A DNA stretch of 64,000 nucleotides from Haloarchaeobius sp. FL176 (GCF_024609245.1 NZ_JANJYH010000005.1:124001-188000), one strand, 5' to 3'. Shown: positions 8,477 to 16,942, counted from the stretch's first letter. Numbers and translations: made by a program. The notes: generated from the letters alone by a model not told the origin.

Positions 8477-9021
8477 GCCGCGAGCGAGTCTACCCCGAGG
8501 AGCCGGCCGGTCCGTTCCCCGAGCCGCCACAGACGTTCGCGGACAAGGAGGAGCGGGAGATATCGGTCGTGACTGCCGACGAGAGCGACGTCGACGCCGT
8601 CACCGAGATGTACTGCGACTTCGACCCCGCAGACCGTGCCCAGGGCATCCCCCCGACCGGTGAGACGCGCATCCGTGAGTGGCTCGACACCATCTTCGGC
8701 GAGGGGCTCAACGTCGTGGCACTCGACGACGACACCGTCGTCGGCCACGCCACGCTCGTACCCGACACCGCCAACGGCGAGGGCGACGAGTGCGCCTACG
8801 AGCTCGCCATCTTCGTCCTCCAGTCCCACCAGCGCGCCGGCATCGGCCGGAAGCTGCTCACCACGCTGCTCGGCTACGGGAAACGCGAGGGCATCGAGCG
8901 TGTCTGGCTCACCGTCGAGCGCTGGAACCGCGCCGCCGTCGAGCTCTACCGCGACGTCGGCTTCGAGACGTGTGGCTCGGAGAGCTTCGAGCTGGAGATG
9001 TCGCTGCGGCTGAACGGGTGA
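8473..9021 (+). CDS. GNAT family N-acetyltransferase
   Basis: A 182-residue GNAT domain protein with an N-terminal Pro-rich extension of about 25 residues. The acetyl-CoA pyrophosphate-binding loop is visible as Q117-x2-Q-R-A-G123-I-G125-R-K, followed by the VERWNRAAVELYRDVGF segment typical of motif B. The acceptor is unknown; protein N-terminal or small-molecule amines are both possible. It overlaps the stop of the UspA gene by four bases (ATGA), indicating a two-gene operon. The operon may respond to the palindrome upstream of UspA. Confidence 0.85.
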   Translation: MSRERVYPEEPAGPFPEPPQTFADKEEREISVVTADESDVDAVTEMYCDFDPADRAQGIPPTGETRIREWLDTIFGEGLNVVALDDDTVVGHATLVPDTANGEGDECAYELAIFVLQSHQRAGIGRKLLTTLLGYGKREGIERVWLTVERWNRAAVELYRDVGFETCGSESFELEMSLRLNG

Positions 9022-9090
9022 GCGACGACGGCTCCGGCAGTATCACCCGGACGGGTGAGATTTTTACTCGGTGACGACCAGTCACGGGGT

Positions 9091-9414
9091 ATGGCAGCGC
9101 ACGGTAGTTCGATGGACGGCAACGGTGGCCCACAGCTCCCGCCTGCCCTCCCGTTCACGCTCCCGCACCTCTCCCGGCTGAGCTGGGAGCTCGGCGCACG
9201 GGTCGTGGACGACGAGGCAGCGACGACCGAGAGCGTCTGGGAGCGGACCGACGGCTCCTGGGGACTGTCCGTGTATCGGGTGACGACCGCGACCGACATC
9301 CTCTGTGTCAGGTCCCCGACCGGGCGCGAACGGTTCTACGGGACGCCGGACGCGCCGCTCGAGTCGGCACGGCAGCAGCTCGCGGCGGCGGCGAACTGGC
9401 GACGCGTCGGGTAG
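9091..9414 (+). CDS. Small haloarchaeal protein of unknown function
   Basis: A 107-residue soluble protein I do not recognise. It begins with a Pro-rich stretch, then a Trp/Ser-rich alpha-beta core (LSWELGARVV, ERTDGSWGLSVYRV) and a C-terminal Ala-rich helix. There are no Cys pairs or membrane spans. The ATG at 9091 is favoured by a tttttac element about 27-30 nt upstream. The longer frame from a GTG at 9055 would read through that promoter. It is convergent with the following UspA gene. Confidence 0.65.
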   Translation: MAAHGSSMDGNGGPQLPPALPFTLPHLSRLSWELGARVVDDEAATTESVWERTDGSWGLSVYRVTTATDILCVRSPTGRERFYGTPDAPLESARQQLAAAANWRRVG

Positions 9415-9435
9415 GGAACACCCATTCGGGCAAAC

Positions 9436-9888
9436 CTACACCGACAGCAACGGCTGGCTCGCGTACAGCAGCACGTACTCGGCGGCCTTCGCGAGCACGT
9501 CGCCGGCGTCGTCCGTCATCGACTCGCGCGGGACGACGATGAAGTCAGCGCCGAGCTCCTCGGCCGTGTCGAGCACGACGCTGCCGGGGTGCTGTGTCTT
9601 CCGGCGCGTCGAGAAGCCGTAGGCCGTCGACGTCGAGAGCTCGACGTCCTGGTCGTCGGCCACCGACACGGTGTCGTCGACGAACGACTGGGCCTCCGTG
9701 GCGACCTCGTCTTCATCGACTGCACCCTCCTCGATGGCCCGCGAGACGTCCTGTCCGACGACGTACACCGCGTGCACCCTCGCGTCGTAGCTGCCCGCAA
9801 TCGCCACCGCGTACTCGACCGCCGTGACGGATTCGTCGCTCCCGTCGACCGGCACGAGTACGAGGTCTACGTCGAGCGCCTCGGTCAT
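9436..9888 (-). CDS. Universal stress protein (UspA family), second copy
   Basis: A 150-residue Usp-fold protein (LVLVPVDGSDESVTAVEYA at the N-terminus, FIVVPRES near the end). It lacks the Gly-rich ATP-binding loop seen in the other UspA of this window. The equivalent segment reads PRESMTDDAGDVLAKAAEYVLLYA, so it may belong to the non-ATP-binding class. The start was placed at the ATG at 9888 because a tttttggtg element lies about 27 nt upstream. A 19-bp palindrome lies about 80 nt upstream of the start codon. Confidence 0.8.
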   Translation of the reverse strand: MTEALDVDLVLVPVDGSDESVTAVEYAVAIAGSYDARVHAVYVVGQDVSRAIEEGAVDEDEVATEAQSFVDDTVSVADDQDVELSTSTAYGFSTRRKTQHPGSVVLDTAEELGADFIVVPRESMTDDAGDVLAKAAEYVLLYASQPLLSV

Positions 9889-9969
9889 GTGCGGGAGTGC
9901 GTCGGCACGCACCAAAAACGTGCCCCTCGCGAGTGAGTGGCATCCGTTCCATCGCGCCGAGCCGGGAGA

Positions 9970-9988
9970 GTTTACAGCAGCTGTAAAC
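9970..9988. promoter_or_regulatory. Palindrome upstream of second UspA gene
   Basis: A perfect 9-bp inverted repeat around one central A: GTTTACAGC-A-GCTGTAAAC. It is 82 bp upstream of the UspA start codon at 9888. The half-site GCTG(T)AAAC resembles the half-site GCTGAAAC of the 8044-8063 palindrome, but the halves face the opposite way. It could be an operator, or it could contain a plus-strand TATA element for a transcript covering the following structured segment. Confidence 0.45.
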
Positions 9989-10140
9989 CTCCGTCGGCAT
10001 CGACCGCTGACCAGCCGTATGGCGCGCGTCTTGCGAGCCCGCCGGGCTGTGACCCAGCCACGCGCCGTCTTCGAGAGGGAATCTCCCTCGCCCCTGCGGG
10101 GCTCGTCCGGCAGGCAGCCAGAACGCCGAGTGGTCTGACA
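9989..10140 (+). other. Gene-free segment with several consecutive hairpins; candidate non-coding RNA
   Basis: This lies within a gap of about 340 bp with no convincing ORF (9889-10230). In order it holds: an outer stem GGCGCG (10021-10026) with CGCGCC (10061-10066), enclosing an inner hairpin GGCTG (10045-10049) with CAGCC (10055-10059); an imperfect GAGGGA/TCCCTC hairpin (about 10074-10089); and a perfect GCCCC-TGC-GGGGC hairpin (10090-10102). A CTGACA stretch follows near 10134. GC-rich DNA forms chance stems easily, so this is only a candidate. The 3' end of the gap carries the TATA element of the next gene. Confidence 0.35.
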
Positions 10141-10230
10141 ACGCAGCAGGCTCCGGTTCCACGCTACTCGCAGGCAGCCGCCGAGAACAGACGAGGAAGG
10201 TATTTACCCACGACCCGCTAGCCGACGGAC

Positions 10231-11313
10231 ATGTACGACTTCGTCGTCGTCGGAGCCGGACCGGCGGGTTCGCGGTTCGCACGACGCGCCAGCGAGGCGG
10301 GCCACGACGTGCTCGCGCTGGAGCAGGGCCGCGTCGGCGAGCCGCTGGCGTGTTCGGGCCACGTGAGCACGGACATCTGGGAGTTCACCGGCCCCGACGC
10401 GCGCGATGAACTGCTGCAGAACGAGGTGTACGGCGCGCGGTTCCACGTCGGCGGACCCGGGTCGGACGCCCACGAGTTCTACAAGCGCGAGGTGGTCTCG
10501 AACGTCATCGACCGGGTGGGGCTGGACCGCCATCTCGCCGGGCTCGCACGCGAAGCGGGCGCGGACCTCCGCGAGGAGCACACCGTCACGGCGGTCGACG
10601 AATCGCGTGACAGGGTCGCCGTCACCGCCCGCGGACCGGACGGCGTGGAGACGCACGAGACGAGGATGGTCGTCGGCGCGGACGGCCCCACGTCACGGGT
10701 TCGTAAGGCGCTGAACCTGCCCGAGCCGGGCGAACTGCTCCACGGCGTGCTCGGCTTCGACCCGGACGCGGACCCGCAGGACTTCGTCGACGTCCACCTG
10801 ACCGCGCCGCGATTCTTCGCGTGGCGCATCCCGCGGGCCGACGCCGGCGTGGAGTACGGGCTGGCCTGCCCGCCCGGCGAGCAGGTGAACGAGCTGTTCG
10901 ACGAGCTGGTCGCGGGCTACGGCGCCGACATCGAGAAGCGCTGCTCGGGGCTCATCCCGGTCGGGCCGCCGGACGTGGTGACGACCCGGCGTGGACTCCT
11001 GCTCGGTGACGCCGCCGCCCAGACGAAGCCGTTCACCGGCGGCGGCATCCTCTACGGGATGACCGCAGCGGACCACGCCGTACGCACCGTCGACCCCGAC
11101 GACCCGCGCACGCTGGCGGACTACGAGGCGGCGTGGCGCGAGGACCTCGCGACCGAGATCCGGCTGGGCCACCTCATCCGCAAGGCGTACTCCCTGCCCG
11201 AGCCGGTCCAGACGCTCGGGCTCGCGTCGGTGTCTGGCGAGATCGGCGTCCACATGGACCGCCCGACCAGCGTGTTCTCGGTCGACCACCTGAAGAAGAT
11301 GCTCTCGCCCTGA
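10231..11313 (+). CDS. Geranylgeranyl reductase family FAD-dependent oxidoreductase
   Basis: A 360-residue flavoprotein. The N-terminal FAD-binding G8-x-G-x-x-G13 Rossmann loop is followed by the E-rich second strand (ALEQG). The motif VVGADGPTSRVRKAL and the LLGDAAAQTKPFTGGGI segment match the GD and active-site motifs of digeranylgeranylglycerophospholipid reductases. In archaea this family saturates the isoprenoid chains of membrane lipids, or side chains of quinones. Haloarchaea carry several paralogues, so the specific substrate is uncertain. A strong TATA-like tatttac lies about 27 nt before the ATG, indicating leaderless expression. Confidence 0.8.
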   Translation: MYDFVVVGAGPAGSRFARRASEAGHDVLALEQGRVGEPLACSGHVSTDIWEFTGPDARDELLQNEVYGARFHVGGPGSDAHEFYKREVVSNVIDRVGLDRHLAGLAREAGADLREEHTVTAVDESRDRVAVTARGPDGVETHETRMVVGADGPTSRVRKALNLPEPGELLHGVLGFDPDADPQDFVDVHLTAPRFFAWRIPRADAGVEYGLACPPGEQVNELFDELVAGYGADIEKRCSGLIPVGPPDVVTTRRGLLLGDAAAQTKPFTGGGILYGMTAADHAVRTVDPDDPRTLADYEAAWREDLATEIRLGHLIRKAYSLPEPVQTLGLASVSGEIGVHMDRPTSVFSVDHLKKMLSP

Positions 11314-11352
11314 GGCGGGCGTTTTTACCACATCGGAGCCAACGACGCAGCA

Positions 11353-12276
11353 ATGAGCGACGATACAGCCGCCAGTGCGAGCGACCCGGTCGCTGCCAGC
11401 CCGCGCGACTCGGTCGCGACAGTCTACGGGGCCCCGACCATCGTCAGCCTGAGCGACGTCCACGGCTACCTCGACCGGGCCCGCAGCGCGCTCCTGACGC
11501 TCTCGGACCACGACGGCTTCGACCCCATCGTCGAAGAGCGCGACGACGGCCTGCTGCACTGGGCCGGCAACGACTACGTCTTCGTGTTCAACGGCGACGC
11601 GGTCGACCGCGGGCCGGACTCCGCGGGCTGTCTCGCCCTGATCGACCGGCTGCGGGCCGAAGCGCCCGACGGCCGTGTCCGCCAGCACCTGGGCAACCAC
11701 GAGTGGTTCTGCCTGCTGCCCAACGACCCAGAGGACGGCAGCTGGTACTGCGACATCATCCCCGACGAGCGGCGGCGGGCCATGTTCGACGCCATCGTGG
11801 ATGGCGACCTGGCCGTCGCCTACGAGGGGTACAACTACACGTACAGCCACGCCGGACAGCCAGCGGGCGTCGACCCCGCTACGGTGAACGACGAGGCAGC
11901 GGCGGCCGCCGCGGACATCCGCACTGTCGTCGGCACGCCGGCGGACGACCTCCGGGCCGTCGTCGACCGGTTCAGCGAGTACCCCGTGTTCGACGCCGGA
12001 CTCCACATCCTCGACGGCGGCGACGGCCACGTGAAAGGGCCCGGGGCCGGCCCGCTCTGGCTCGGCTTCGACCATCTGCCTGCGGCGGCACCACCGCAGA
12101 TCGTCGGCCACACCCGCCACGAGGAACCCACGAGAACCGGGAACGTCGTCTGTGGGGACGTGGTGCTGAACAACCGCGAAACAGCAGGCGGTGAGGCGGT
12201 GCTGGTCGAGACACCCGACTCGCTACGGGCACTCGTCAGGCAAGGAGACGGCGATGTCGAACTGCGCGAGATGTAG
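11353..12276 (+). CDS. Calcineurin-like (PPP-type) metallophosphoesterase
   Basis: A 307-residue protein with the full PPP/metallophosphatase motif set in order: S-L-S-D-V-H-G near residue 34, G-D-A-V-D-R-G-P near 77, G-N-H-E-W near 114, S-H-A-G near 170, and V-G-H-T-R-H near 252. These build a two-metal phosphoesterase site. The set resembles stand-alone Ser/Thr-type phosphatases and diadenosine tetraphosphatase-like enzymes; the substrate is unknown. The gene starts 40 bp after the flavoprotein gene, with its own ttttacc element about 30 nt upstream of the ATG. Confidence 0.85.
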   Translation: MSDDTAASASDPVAASPRDSVATVYGAPTIVSLSDVHGYLDRARSALLTLSDHDGFDPIVEERDDGLLHWAGNDYVFVFNGDAVDRGPDSAGCLALIDRLRAEAPDGRVRQHLGNHEWFCLLPNDPEDGSWYCDIIPDERRRAMFDAIVDGDLAVAYEGYNYTYSHAGQPAGVDPATVNDEAAAAAADIRTVVGTPADDLRAVVDRFSEYPVFDAGLHILDGGDGHVKGPGAGPLWLGFDHLPAAAPPQIVGHTRHEEPTRTGNVVCGDVVLNNRETAGGEAVLVETPDSLRALVRQGDGDVELREM

Positions 12277-12300
12277 GGGTGCGCGGCGCGAGCCGGGGAG

Positions 12301-13392
12301 TCAGGCTTCCGGGTACGTCGGCAGCCGCCCCGAGCGGTCGCTCCCGTCGACGAACGGGAGGTCGACGACCGCGGTCTCGACCTCGTCCCCCTCGTAACGG
12401 ACGGTCAGCGCGTCGTCCACGGCGTCCCACTCGACGTAGGCAAGCGCGATGGGCCGCTCCAGCATCGGACTCTCGACGGCCCGCGTGACCTCGCCGACGG
12501 CGGCGTCGCCCGCGAACACGGCCGCCCCGGACTCGGGCACCGCTTCGGGTTCCAGCCCGACCAGCCGGTTGCTCGGCCGGCCGCGGTTCTCGACGCGGGA
12601 GACGACCTCCTGGCCGACGTAGCAGCCCTTCTCGAAGTCGAGCGCGTTCCGGATGCCGGCGACGTTCGGGATGCGCCCCTCGAGTTCGGTGTCGAACGTG
12701 GGTGTCCCTGCTTCGAGCGTCAGCGCGTCCCAGGTCCGGTAGCCGAAGGGCGCGGCGTTCAGTCCGTGGTTGACGAGCGTGTCGAAGACGCTGGCGGCGG
12801 CGTCGGCGCTGCAGACGACCTCGTAGCCCTCGTCGCCGGCGGGCGCGTCGCTGGCGATGACGGTCACGCCGTCGTCGCCCATCGAGCCGCGGTCGAAGTG
12901 GAGGTGGCCCTCCGGGCTGCCTGCGCCGTTCAGCACGCTGGCTATCTTCTCGGTTGACTTCGGACCGTGGACGCCGAAGGTGGCGAACTCGTCCGTGGCG
13001 ACGCTGATCTCGACGTCCTGGATGAACACCTTCTCCGACCAGTCGTCGGCGAGCGGTTCGGCGCGCTGGGGCGGCGTGAACAGCAGGAGGCGCTCGCCGG
13101 CGTTGTAGACGTACATGTCCGTCTCGATGCCGCCCTGGGGGTCCAGCAGGAGCGCGTAACAGCCCTGGCCGTCGGTCTCGGGGACGTGGTTGGAGACCGC
13201 GTTGTCGACGTACTCGACGCGGTCGTCGCCCGACACGACGACCACTCCGTAGCCGAGTTCGATGACGCCGACGACCCGGCGAACCGCCTTGTGGACCCGC
13301 TCCGGGCGGCCGTAGTGGTCGACGACCCGACGGCCGCCGCGCTCGGTGAAGGTGGCTCCGTGGTCCGCGTGGACCGACTCGATGACCGTCAT
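12301..13392 (-). CDS. YgfZ/GcvT-type folate-binding protein (aminomethyltransferase family)
   Basis: A 363-residue protein with a GcvT-like folate-binding fold. It carries the YgfZ signature Lys-Gly-Cys-Tyr-x-Gly-Gln-Glu at residues 255-262 (K-G-C-Y-V-G-Q-E). YgfZ/IBA57 proteins help assembly or repair of Fe-S clusters in a folate-dependent way. True glycine-cleavage T proteins lack the conserved Cys in this form. The C-terminal barrel (residues about 275-350) is also present. No glycine-cleavage genes lie nearby, which supports the YgfZ assignment. It is convergent with the phosphatase gene. Confidence 0.75.
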   Translation of the reverse strand: MTVIESVHADHGATFTERGGRRVVDHYGRPERVHKAVRRVVGVIELGYGVVVVSGDDRVEYVDNAVSNHVPETDGQGCYALLLDPQGGIETDMYVYNAGERLLLFTPPQRAEPLADDWSEKVFIQDVEISVATDEFATFGVHGPKSTEKIASVLNGAGSPEGHLHFDRGSMGDDGVTVIASDAPAGDEGYEVVCSADAAASVFDTLVNHGLNAAPFGYRTWDALTLEAGTPTFDTELEGRIPNVAGIRNALDFEKGCYVGQEVVSRVENRGRPSNRLVGLEPEAVPESGAAVFAGDAAVGEVTRAVESPMLERPIALAYVEWDAVDDALTVRYEGDEVETAVVDLPFVDGSDRSGRLPTYPEA

Positions 13393-13498
13393 TCCTGACC
13401 CGTGTTTCGGGTCGTTCGCGGGTAAAGCCTCCCATTCCGAGTGGCCGACACGCTGGTCGGTACGGGCTGGAACGGCGAGTGCGGCGGGGAGAAGGTGT

Positions 13499-13888
13499 CT
13501 ACGCGTCGACGTCGTGGTCGGGGTCGTCCTCGACCGAGCGCTTCATCGACTTGCGGCGGGACTTCGCGTCCCGGCCCGTCGCCTCGAGGAGGAAGTCGTT
13601 CTTCTTGTCGACGGCGTCGCCGGCGGCCTCCAGCTCGTCCGGGCCGAGGTCGGCGATGTCGCGCTCGTGGAACTCGACTGCCAGCTTGTCCTTCTTGCTG
13701 GAGTAGGAGACGGCACCGGCGACGACGCGCTCGAAGACCGGGTTGTCGGGCTCCGCGATGACGAACAGGTCGCTTCCCTTGAACTCCTCGGTGCCAGTGA
13801 TGGGCCCGAAGTACTCCTCGACGGTCGATTCGAGGTCCGGAATTCGCTCCTCTAGATACTCGCCGCGTCGCATCTTGTACTCCTTCAT
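13499..13888 (-). CDS. DUF5611 family protein
   Basis: A 129-residue soluble acidic protein that begins MKEYKMRRGEYLEERIPDL, the recognisable N-terminus of a conserved archaeal family (DUF5611) of unknown function. The open frame continues far upstream as Arg/Pro-rich shadow coding, so the start was set at the ATG at 13888, where agtaaac lies about 28 nt upstream. The last 20 residues are charged (KSRRKSMKRSVEDDPDHD). No catalytic motif is visible. It shares a strand with the acidic Zn-ribbon gene upstream at 37 bp spacing. Confidence 0.75.
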   Translation of the reverse strand: MKEYKMRRGEYLEERIPDLESTVEEYFGPITGTEEFKGSDLFVIAEPDNPVFERVVAGAVSYSSKKDKLAVEFHERDIADLGPDELEAAGDAVDKKNDFLLEATGRDAKSRRKSMKRSVEDDPDHDVDA

Positions 13889-13925
13889 GGGTGGGTCAAA
13901 GACAGGGGACCGTTTACTTGTTTCG

Positions 13926-15086
13926 TCACTCGTTGGCCTCCGCCAGGTAGCCCCGTTTGCACTCGGGGCAGATGTCGCCGGCGCGCAGCGACGTACGCGA
14001 CCGGCTCTCGGCGTTGCCACAGGCCGGACAGGCAAGCTGGGCGTCGGGGCTCGTGCTCGTGCCCTCCGAGGGCGCGGTGGCTTCGCTCGCGCTGGTGATG
14101 CCGGTGACGCTCTCGCCGTCAGTCGGCCGGTTCGACCCCTGCTCGGTCCGTTCGTGCTCGGGGGCGCGCCCGACGGCGTTGTCGACGAACTCGGCGTCGT
14201 GGCCCTCCTCGGCTTCGACGGTCTCGCCCTCGGCATCCGCATCCTCGCCGGCCTCCGGGGCGAGCCCGCCGCCGAACTCCACGTCGGCGGTCTCGTCGTC
14301 CGGGACCTGTGCGTCGTAGCCGCCGTCGTCGCCCTCGTGTTCGGGCCAGGCCGTCGTCTCGTCCGCCGCCGGGGCGTCCGCCTGCTCGTGTTCGGGCCAC
14401 TCGCCGTGGCCACGCTCGTCCGCCTCGGACGACGGCTCGGCCTCCCCCGGAAGGATGACGCCGTCGTCCGTCGCGGCGTCCCCGTGGGGGTCGGCCGGCT
14501 CCGCCGCGGCATCGGCGGTGGTCTCGCCTGCGTCAGCAGCGCCCTCGGGTGCGCCGGTATCGCCGGACTCGACGTCGACGGCCGGCTCGTCGTCGTCGTC
14601 CGTCATCACCACTGCGTCCTCGTCCGCGGGGTCGACGGCTCCCGACTCAGCGGCCGCCGGCTCGGTGGGCGACTCCGGCTCTCCGTCGGCGATGTCCGTC
14701 GCTCCATCGGCGGCATCGTCCTCGGCGTCGACGATGATGGCGGCGTCGTCGCCCTCGACGGCCGCGTCCTCGTCCTCGGCGGCCGCCACTGCATCGTCGA
14801 CCGGGTCGTCGTCGGGCTCCGCCGGGGGTGCCGCCGGCTCACGTTCGGTCTCGTGCGGCTCGTCATTCCCCGTCTCCTCGCTCTCCGCGTCGTCGCTCGT
14901 TCCGTCTCCCGTGTCCGCGACCGTCGTTACCTCCGTGTTCTCGCTGACGAGGTTCCGCGCGTCACAGCGCGAACAGACCTCGTACTCCCGGACCGTCAGC
15001 ACGACCTCGTTCCCGCGCTCGTCGCGCTCGTCCTCCAGTTCCCTCTCGCTCCAGTCGTGACCACGGAGCGAACACATGAGACCCAT
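13926..15086 (-). CDS. Protein with terminal zinc ribbons joined by a long acidic linker
   Basis: A 386-residue protein of three parts. The N-terminal domain (1-60) has two Cys sites (M-C-S-L-R-G-H-D-W and V-C-S-R-C-D) and resembles a haloarchaeal family I know as DUF7093. A linker of about 280 residues is almost entirely Asp/Glu/Ala/Gly/Pro with no apparent fold. The last 45 residues form a classic four-Cys ribbon (ACPACGN, then ICPECKRGY). The linker is probably intrinsically disordered. It carries imperfect repeats such as WPEHE, seen twice. Function is unknown. The ATG at 15086 gives MGLMCSLRGHDW; the Met at 15077 is a less likely start. Confidence 0.7.
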   Translation of the reverse strand: MGLMCSLRGHDWSERELEDERDERGNEVVLTVREYEVCSRCDARNLVSENTEVTTVADTGDGTSDDAESEETGNDEPHETEREPAAPPAEPDDDPVDDAVAAAEDEDAAVEGDDAAIIVDAEDDAADGATDIADGEPESPTEPAAAESGAVDPADEDAVVMTDDDDEPAVDVESGDTGAPEGAADAGETTADAAAEPADPHGDAATDDGVILPGEAEPSSEADERGHGEWPEHEQADAPAADETTAWPEHEGDDGGYDAQVPDDETADVEFGGGLAPEAGEDADAEGETVEAEEGHDAEFVDNAVGRAPEHERTEQGSNRPTDGESVTGITSASEATAPSEGTSTSPDAQLACPACGNAESRSRTSLRAGDICPECKRGYLAEANE

Positions 15087-15212
15087 TGTGCCCGCCTACC
15101 CTGTCCGTGCCTAAAAGGCTACTGCCGCGCCACTCGGCGTCTGACACGCGTCCGACGGGTACCCATCACGCAGGGACAAACATCAAATCGTATCCACGCT
15201 AACTGTGAGGTG

Positions 15213-15512
15213 ATGAAGGCAAAGCGGGAGTACCGGGACCGGGACGAGATCGACGTTTCGGTGCTCGACGCCCTCGTCGACCGCCAGCACGACGGCATGA
15301 CGGTCTTCGAGCTACGGTCACGCGTCGAGGTCGAGATCGACGCCCTGGAGGACGCGCTGGCAGGGCTGAAGGAGGACGACCTCATCGTCGTCGAACAGCC
15401 GTCGCGCTCGCGGACGGTCATCAAACCGGCCGAGACGGTCGTTCCCGACCCCGAGGACCTGGAGGAAGACCCCTCCCTCGTCGAGGAGCTCCGCCGTCGG
15501 CTGCCGTTCTAG
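15213..15512 (+). CDS. Small winged-helix-like protein (DUF6432 type)
   Basis: A 99-residue charged protein that begins MKAKREYRDRDE. The central region (VLDALVDRQHDGMTVFELRSRVEVEIDALEDALAGLKEDDLIVV, in segments) has the spacing of a small winged helix-turn-helix. It is followed by a short strand and an acidic tail. It resembles haloarchaeal DUF6432 proteins, which are unstudied; a DNA-binding role is an inference from the fold only. The gene is convergent with the FAU-1 gene and their stop codons overlap by four bases (15509-15512). Confidence 0.7.
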   Translation: MKAKREYRDRDEIDVSVLDALVDRQHDGMTVFELRSRVEVEIDALEDALAGLKEDDLIVVEQPSRSRTVIKPAETVVPDPEDLEEDPSLVEELRRRLPF

Positions 15513-16942
15513 TCGAGCGCGCGCTCGACGGCGGTGGCGACCTGGCGGGCCTGTTCCGCCAGCGGTTCGGGGACGTGCCCGGCCGCGACGGCGTCGTCGA
15601 GCTCGTCGTCGTCCACCCGCTCGACCGTCCCGTCCCCGTGTTTCACCACGTCCACGTGCAGGTCGACGTACCGGGCCGAGTCGGGAAACAGCTCGACCGG
15701 CGTGCAGATGTTGACGTAGGTTCCCTTCGACTCGCCGTCGGCGTCGCGGTACACCGTCGGGTACCACCAGCGGCCCTCCTTCAGCTTCGTGACCGCGGTG
15801 TCACCCGACTCCCGTTTCGTGCCGAGCGCGTCGTAGGTACCGCCGCCGGTCATCGAACGCTCGACGGTGAGCGTGCCTGCGTCGGGGTCGAACTCGGTGA
15901 TTTCGCCGCGACCGAGCGTGAACGCGCGGCCCTCGGGCTTGCCGTGGTGGATGCCCAGCCTGTCGCCCAGCCGTGGACCGAACCCCTCGCTGACGGCGCG
16001 GAACGGGAACTCGCCGTCGCCCGGGTCGTCGCAGACGGCCTCGACGAAGTCCACTGCCGTGTTGGCCGAGCGGGCGGCCGCCTTCACGCGGTGGTGGCCG
16101 TTCATCGTGGATTCGACCTCCCGCCGGGCCTCGTCCAGCCCGAACCGGCTCTCGCGGCCGAACCAGACCCAGACCGTCGCCTCGCCGTCGGCGACCACCG
16201 GGTCGTCAGTCCCCAGGTTGTCCTCGATGGGCGGGGCGTCCGCGACCGCCGCGTCGAGCACCTCTGCACGCTCGACGGCGTCGGCGAGCGCGTCGCCCAG
16301 TGCGCCCATCTCGGCGTCTTCGGCGGCGCGCTGCCAGCGGAGCCCCCAGCCGTCGGGCACGTCGGCCGAGAGCAGTTCGACGGTACGGACCAGCTCGGTC
16401 GCGCGGTCGCCGGGCACGTTCGCCGACGCGCCGGAGCGACCGCGCGAGAGCTCCACGAGTCCGGTCTGGACGGTCAGCTCGGTCGTCAGTGCGGCGCGGT
16501 CGTCGCCCCACGGCGGCGTGGGGTCGGTCACCTGCACGCGGAGCGCGTCGCCGTCCTCGACGTAGCCGTCCGTCGCGCTGAACGGGAGGAAGCCCTCGAA
16601 CTCGCCGCAGTCGACGACCGCGCCGGAGCCCAGCGTCTCGGTGACGACGCCGTCGACGACCGCACCGCGGCCCGCCGGGTCGTCCCACGAGAGCGCGTCG
16701 AGCCCGACGCCGGTGCACGTCTCGCGGACGGCGGCGACCGTCTCCGCGTCGCCGTGGATGCCGACCCCCTGCCTGTCGTTGGTCGTCTCGACCGCGGCGG
16801 CGTCCGGCACCGCTGCGAGGTCGGCGTCGTGGTCGGCGAAGCGGCGCTGGATGGGCGGCGACGCCTGCACCACGTCGATGCCCGCGTCGAGCAGGCGCTT
16901 GGTGAGTGCGGTCGTGTAGATGCCCCTGATTCTGACCGTCAT
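15509..16942 (-). CDS. FAU-1 family RNA-binding protein / RNase E-G-like with DUF402 domain
   Basis: A 477-residue protein recognisable as the archaeal FAU-1 (AU-rich RNA-binding protein 1) family. The N-terminus is MTVRIRGIYTTALTKRLLD. An S1-like barrel covers roughly residues 88-150 (GAVVDGVVTETLGSGAVVDCG onward), a central RNase E/G-like region covers about 160-370, and a C-terminal DUF402 domain contains WWYPTVYRDADG and the CTPVELFPDSARYVDLHVDVV region. The family binds AU-rich RNA and has reported ribonuclease activity affecting 5S rRNA maturation. It overlaps the upstream gene by four bases (16939-16942), so both are cotranscribed. Confidence 0.8.
   Translation of the reverse strand: MTVRIRGIYTTALTKRLLDAGIDVVQASPPIQRRFADHDADLAAVPDAAAVETTNDRQGVGIHGDAETVAAVRETCTGVGLDALSWDDPAGRGAVVDGVVTETLGSGAVVDCGEFEGFLPFSATDGYVEDGDALRVQVTDPTPPWGDDRAALTTELTVQTGLVELSRGRSGASANVPGDRATELVRTVELLSADVPDGWGLRWQRAAEDAEMGALGDALADAVERAEVLDAAVADAPPIEDNLGTDDPVVADGEATVWVWFGRESRFGLDEARREVESTMNGHHRVKAAARSANTAVDFVEAVCDDPGDGEFPFRAVSEGFGPRLGDRLGIHHGKPEGRAFTLGRGEITEFDPDAGTLTVERSMTGGGTYDALGTKRESGDTAVTKLKEGRWWYPTVYRDADGESKGTYVNICTPVELFPDSARYVDLHVDVVKHGDGTVERVDDDELDDAVAAGHVPEPLAEQARQVATAVERALD

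Noticed and set aside
13889-14512. Upstream extension of the DUF5611 frame
   Set aside because: It is the shadow of the acidic linker gene on the same strand in another frame. DUF5611 proteins start at MKEYKMRRG.
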